From contig NZ_CM001022.1 in the NCBI RefSeq assembly GCF_000165795.1, positions 1,521,812 through 1,585,811 of the forward strand: 64,000 nucleotides of DNA, given 5' to 3'. The position numbers and the translations under genes were made by a program. Source of the stretch: Aminomonas paucivorans DSM 12260 (lineage in GTDB: Bacteria > Synergistota > Synergistia > Synergistales > Synergistaceae). The stretch's first letter is position 1. Each line of letters starts with the position of its first letter. Below the pieces are notes generated by a model. It was not told the origin of the DNA. It ran no database searches and saw nothing but the letters and a program-made list of their open reading frames with translations. Shown piece after piece: positions 60,736 through 64,000 of the stretch.

Positions 60736-61241
60736 GATTCGGCCGCCTCTCCAGAAAACGGAGCGCCCTCTCCATCGCAGCTCCAAGTTCCGCTCTTCCC
60801 GCCGGTCTTTCTCAGGAGGCGGATCGATTCCAGCACCATCCCCTTGTCCAGCCCCTTGCACATGTCGTAAAGGGTCAGGGCGGCAACGGAGACCGCCATG
60901 AGGGCTTCCATCTCCACCCCCGTGGCTTCCGTGGCCACGGAGTGGGAAAGGATGCGGACGGAGCATCGATGGGGAACCAGCTCGCAGCGCACCTCCACCT
61001 GGTCCAGCCTCAGGGGGTGGCAAAGGGGGATCAGGGACCAGGTCTGCTTTGCCCCTTGAATTCCCGCCAGCTCCGCCACGGGGAAGGGATCCCCTTTCTT
61101 CAGGGTGTGGCCCTGCAGGGCTTCCAGGATGGGAACCGTGACGCGAACCCACCCCTCTGCCCAGGCCTCTCGAAGATTGGGAGCCTTCCCGCTCACGTCC
61201 ACCATCTGCGGACGTCCCTCCTCGTCAAAATGGGTCCACAT
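60723..61241 (-). CDS. moaC: Cyclic pyranopterin monophosphate synthase
   Basis: 172 residues. Works with MoaA to turn GTP into cPMP. MVDVSGK start, GAKQTWSLIPLCHPLRLDQVEV with the catalytic histidine region, GVEMEALMAVSVAALTLYDMCKGLDKGM. ATG follows ATAGGAGGTTAAAGC. Three bases after the moaA stop. Confidence 0.96.
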   Translation of the reverse strand: MWTHFDEEGRPQMVDVSGKAPNLREAWAEGWVRVTVPILEALQGHTLKKGDPFPVAELAGIQGAKQTWSLIPLCHPLRLDQVEVRCELVPHRCSVRILSHSVATEATGVEMEALMAVSVAALTLYDMCKGLDKGMVLESIRLLRKTGGKSGTWSCDGEGAPFSGEAAESCAS

Positions 61242-61244
61242 GCT

Positions 61245-62225
61245 TTAACCTCCTATGTGGGACATGTGCAGTTTCCCGTCTTGGACATCCTCCCAACAAC
61301 GGGGTTTTTCCAGAACCGATCGACGCAGGGCTTTCTCGAGTCCCTCTTTGTCCTGTGCCGCAAGAAAGGGGCGCAGGTTCGTGCCTTCTTGGGCAAAGAG
61401 ACACGTCCGGAGTTCCCCCGTGGCGGTGATCCGAAGCCGATTGCACTGAGAGCAGAAGTGGTGGGAGACCGCCGCGATGATCCCCAAACGCTGGGCGGTG
61501 ACGCGGTTGCGGAAATAGCGGGCGGGTCCCTTGACCACTCCCGCCTCCGCCTCCTCTTCTTCGATCCAGTCTCCTGGCCCCGGGAGACTCCGGAGGATCT
61601 CGTCGGCCCCGATGAAGGCGTCGGAACTCCAACGCTGGTCTTCCAGCGGCATGAACTCGATGAGCCGCAGCAGGTGGCCTCGCCGATGCGCGAAATCCAA
61701 CAGGGCAGGGATCTCGTGATCGTTCTCCCCTCGGATGAGGACCGTGTTCAGCTTGATGGGAGCCACGCCAGCCCTGGAAACGGCATCCAGTCCGCCCAGA
61801 ACATCCTGAAGGCACCCCAAACGGGTCAGCTGACGAAAACGCTCTGGATCCAGGGTATCGAGGCTGACGTTCAAACTGTCCAGGTCCAGGGCGGCAAGGT
61901 CCTGAGCGTAGGGCTTCAGGAGAGAACCGTTGGTGGTCAAGGCCACGCGAAGGGAAGGGAAACGCTCCCGCAGTTCCTTAAGAAAGGGAAGCACCCCCTT
62001 GCGCACCAGGGGTTCGCCTCCCGTGAAGCGCACTCGCCGGACCCCCATGGCCACCAAGGCCTCGCAGAGAAACAGGATCTCCTCGTAACGAAGGATCCGG
62101 TGGTGCTCCAACGCGGGAATCCCCTCGGGAGGCATGCAGTAGACGCAGCGGTAGTTGCACCGATCGGTGATCGAGATCCTCACGTAATTCAGTTTTCTGG
62201 CGAAGCGATCCGTCAAAGACTCCAT
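61245..62225 (-). CDS. moaA: GTP 3',8-cyclase (radical SAM)
   Basis: 326 residues. N-terminal [4Fe-4S] motif CNYRCVYC, C-terminal cluster motif CSQCNRLRITATGELRTC, FTGGEPLVRKG, and the conserved C-terminal Gly-Gly (SHIGG). All hallmarks of active MoaA. ATG after TGGGAGGATATCG; starts 13 bp inside the moeA gene end. Confidence 0.97.
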   Translation of the reverse strand: MESLTDRFARKLNYVRISITDRCNYRCVYCMPPEGIPALEHHRILRYEEILFLCEALVAMGVRRVRFTGGEPLVRKGVLPFLKELRERFPSLRVALTTNGSLLKPYAQDLAALDLDSLNVSLDTLDPERFRQLTRLGCLQDVLGGLDAVSRAGVAPIKLNTVLIRGENDHEIPALLDFAHRRGHLLRLIEFMPLEDQRWSSDAFIGADEILRSLPGPGDWIEEEEAEAGVVKGPARYFRNRVTAQRLGIIAAVSHHFCSQCNRLRITATGELRTCLFAQEGTNLRPFLAAQDKEGLEKALRRSVLEKPRCWEDVQDGKLHMSHIGG

Positions 62226-64000
62226 CGATATCCTCCCAAGGCCTCAATCTGCAGCCTCCACGCCGGATCCTCCAGGCAGGACATTAGGGCTTCTAAGGCT
62301 GGATGCCCCTCGAACTCCCTAGGTCCGACAATCTCAAAGGGTTCCACCGCCAAGGAGATGAAATCCAGCCCCAACGCCTCCGCTGCGGCTCGGATGCCCA
62401 AAGTCACATCCGCCTGACCGCTTGCCACCCGATTGGCCGCCTCCATGTGGGAGACGCACTGGATATCGTAGCCTTCCAGTCCCGCAGGAGGGATCCCCTC
62501 CCGCCCCAGAAGGTGGTCCAGGAGCACCCGAGTCCCCGCCCCAGGTTGACGGTTGGCCAGCCGAATCCCCCGCGCCGCCAAGTCTCGGATGGTCCGAAGA
62601 CCCAGAGGGTTCCCCGAAGGCACGATGAGCCCCTGTTCCCGGTAATAGAGGCGTCGACGCCACCACTGTCTCTGGGGGTCGAACTGAGCCAGAAAGGAAT
62701 CGTTGTAGATTCCGGTCTGGGGATCCAGAAGATGGCAGGCCGCCAGGTGGGCCTCCCCCCGAGCCAACGCCGCAAGCCCCCCCAGGCTTCCCACGGTGCG
62801 GATCGCCACCTGCGCCCCCCGAAGGCGGACACGGCTGGCAAGCCTCTGGAAGGCCGGGTCGTCGGACCCCTGGAACAGGACGGTCCTGTCCAGGTCCATA
62901 CGTTTCAGGGTGTAGAAGGATAACGGGCTACCCTTGGGCAGTTCCAGGGTTTCCCGGGGCAGGACCCCCAGGGCATCACACTCTGCCAGGGCGAAGAGGG
63001 AGCTCGCCCCGGTGGAGAGCGGCCAGGCCACGACCTGATCCCGGATCCTGGCACACTTGAGCCGCACCCAATCCTCCATCCCCTGGGCCGAGGAAAGGGG
63101 GACCAGAAGACGACATTCCTGCGGCTCCCCGCATCCCAGGGAGGAGCAAAGCTCTTCCCCCGACGGGACGGACGAGGAGGCGAGGTGTTCCAAAAAAGGA
63201 TGGACCAGCCCCCAGGCCACCACCGCGGTGGACATGGGGAAACCGGGCAGGACGAGGACCGGCTTGCCCTTCCAGGCTCCCCCCATGGCGGGTCGCCCCG
63301 GCTTCATCAAAAGCCAGCGAAAGAGGAGCCCACCCCCTTCCCGAAGGACTGAGGCGGAATGATCCCTTTTGCCCTTGGCCGACCCTGCTCCGAGGAGGAC
63401 CACGTCGTAGCTCTCCGCTCCCTCGTCCAGGGCCTGCCGGATCTGGACGGGGTCGTCCGGCACAAGGGGGTGGACATGAAGGTCCATCCCCCACCCACGG
63501 AACAACCCCCGCAGGAGGAGGGAGTTGCTCTCCACCACGGTTCCCGGCGGAGGAGTCGCTCCGCTTCGGAACCATTCCTCCACGGAGAGGATCTCATCCC
63601 CCGTGGGGATGAAGAGAACCCGGGGTTTCGGGAGGGCGGGGATCTCTCGAACCCCCGCGCAGAGGAGCAGCGCCTGCAGGGCTGGGGTCACGGGATCCCC
63701 GGGGCGGGCCAGAACCTGTCCGGCCAGGACGTCCTCCCCCACGGGGCGGACGTTCTGCCCCCGAGGGGTTGCCCGAACCACCACCAGCCCGTCCGGTCCC
63801 TCGGAGGTATCCTCCACCATCACCACCGCATCGCAGGAAGGAGGGACCGCCCCCCCCGTGTTGACCCAGCAGAACCGGTCCCGCGACAAAAGCACCGGCC
63901 TGGCGGGACTGGCCTGGGCGGTGTCCTCGGAGGCAAGGGCATACCCGTCCACCGCCGCAGCAGGATAGTGGGGCACGTTTCGAGCCCCCACCACCTCCTC
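62213..64000 (-). CDS. moeA: MoeA-type molybdopterin molybdotransferase fused to a PBP-like domain, 5' end outside window
   Basis: At least 595 residues; open at the right edge and lacking about 50-70 N-terminal residues. MoeA part: PHYPAAAVDGYALASED, FCWVNTGGAVPPSCDAVVMVED, FIPTGDEIL, VLLGAGSAKGKRDHS (family GG-S-G variant) and VLVLPGFPMSTAV. From about 210 residues before the C terminus lies a periplasmic-binding-protein-like domain (GSDDPAFQRLASRV..., QGLIVPSGNPLGLRTIRDLAARGIRLANRQPGAGTRVLLD). This fusion is known in anaerobes and archaea and is thought to handle molybdate or tungstate insertion. Heads moaA-moaC-mog. Confidence 0.88.
   Translation of the reverse strand, partial: EEVVGARNVPHYPAAAVDGYALASEDTAQASPARPVLLSRDRFCWVNTGGAVPPSCDAVVMVEDTSEGPDGLVVVRATPRGQNVRPVGEDVLAGQVLARPGDPVTPALQALLLCAGVREIPALPKPRVLFIPTGDEILSVEEWFRSGATPPPGTVVESNSLLLRGLFRGWGMDLHVHPLVPDDPVQIRQALDEGAESYDVVLLGAGSAKGKRDHSASVLREGGGLLFRWLLMKPGRPAMGGAWKGKPVLVLPGFPMSTAVVAWGLVHPFLEHLASSSVPSGEELCSSLGCGEPQECRLLVPLSSAQGMEDWVRLKCARIRDQVVAWPLSTGASSLFALAECDALGVLPRETLELPKGSPLSFYTLKRMDLDRTVLFQGSDDPAFQRLASRVRLRGAQVAIRTVGSLGGLAALARGEAHLAACHLLDPQTGIYNDSFLAQFDPQRQWWRRRLYYREQGLIVPSGNPLGLRTIRDLAARGIRLANRQPGAGTRVLLDHLLGREGIPPAGLEGYDIQCVSHMEAANRVASGQADVTLGIRAAAEALGLDFISLAVEPFEIVGPREFEGHPALEALMSCLEDPAWRLQIEALGGYRWSL

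Noticed and set aside
1-64000. tRNA genes, CRISPR arrays, IS elements, prophage or plasmid origins
   Set aside because: No repeat-spacer pattern, transposase, integrase or cloverleaf-like sequence was seen on reading both strands. A tRNA scan would be the decisive check.

Overview
The window is a compact, roughly two-thirds G+C bacterial chromosome segment with about 55 protein genes and no tRNA, rRNA, IS element or CRISPR array that I could find. The gene content suggests an anaerobic, amino-acid-fermenting member of the Synergistota (for example a relative of Aminomonas or Thermanaerovibrio): arginine deiminase and ornithine carbamoyltransferase, a RocB-like peptidase, an almost complete histidine degradation set, and a branched-chain-amino-acid-type ABC transporter, beside MEP isoprenoid genes, MltG, Obg, LytR-CpsA-Psr and WhiA/YvcK/RapZ. 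The phylum call is inference from gene content, not from a marker search.

Layout. 1-2.7 kb: tail of ispG, then an arginine deiminase unit (arcA-arcB) behind a clear promoter. 2.8-6.6 kb: nikR, divergent from a RocB-like M20 peptidase, a nitrilase-family amidase and nadE. 6.6-14.7 kb: yebC-ruvCAB, DUF2905, a SpoIID/LytB protein, queA and a two-gene AmmeMemoRadiSam module (B-A fusion plus radical SAM enzyme). 14.8-23.9 kb: histidine use in three transcription units: hutH; livHMGFK; ftcD-hutI-fchA. Urocanase is absent. 24-28.1 kb: a Nudix gene, then on the minus strand a serine biosynthesis operon (class V aminotransferase, serA, histidine-phosphatase-family phosphatase). 28.2-40.3 kb, mostly plus strand: mltG-tldD-ftsK-thiN, rpmB (minus), then xseB-ispA-dxs-tlyA-nadK-recN. 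40.5-46.3 kb: one 5.8-kb gene for a 1,932-residue flagellin. 46.4-51.6 kb: rplU-prp-rpmA, obg-nadD, an LCP protein and rsfS. 51.7-64 kb, all minus strand: moeA(fusion, cut by the window edge)-moaA-moaC-mog-rapZ-yvcK-whiA-glycogen debranching enzyme, then gap-pgk and tpiA.

The most striking find is the leader of the serine operon (27,842-28,128, minus strand). A good -35/-10 pair is followed by a strong Shine-Dalgarno sequence and a 39-codon ORF with ten serine codons, five of them consecutive, then three glycines, a cysteine and a tryptophan. Next come a possible antiterminator segment and a 12-bp terminator hairpin with a T run, just ahead of the aminotransferase gene. This has the layout of classical transcription attenuation, apparently sensing serine and the amino acids made from it. 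Other points of interest are the giant flagellin with apparent internal module duplication, the Memo-AMMECR1 fusion beside its radical SAM partner, a LIV-type transporter inside the histidine genes, a Mog protein with an unrecognised N-terminal region, a MoeA-PBP fusion, and a debranching enzyme with a changed GRDT motif.
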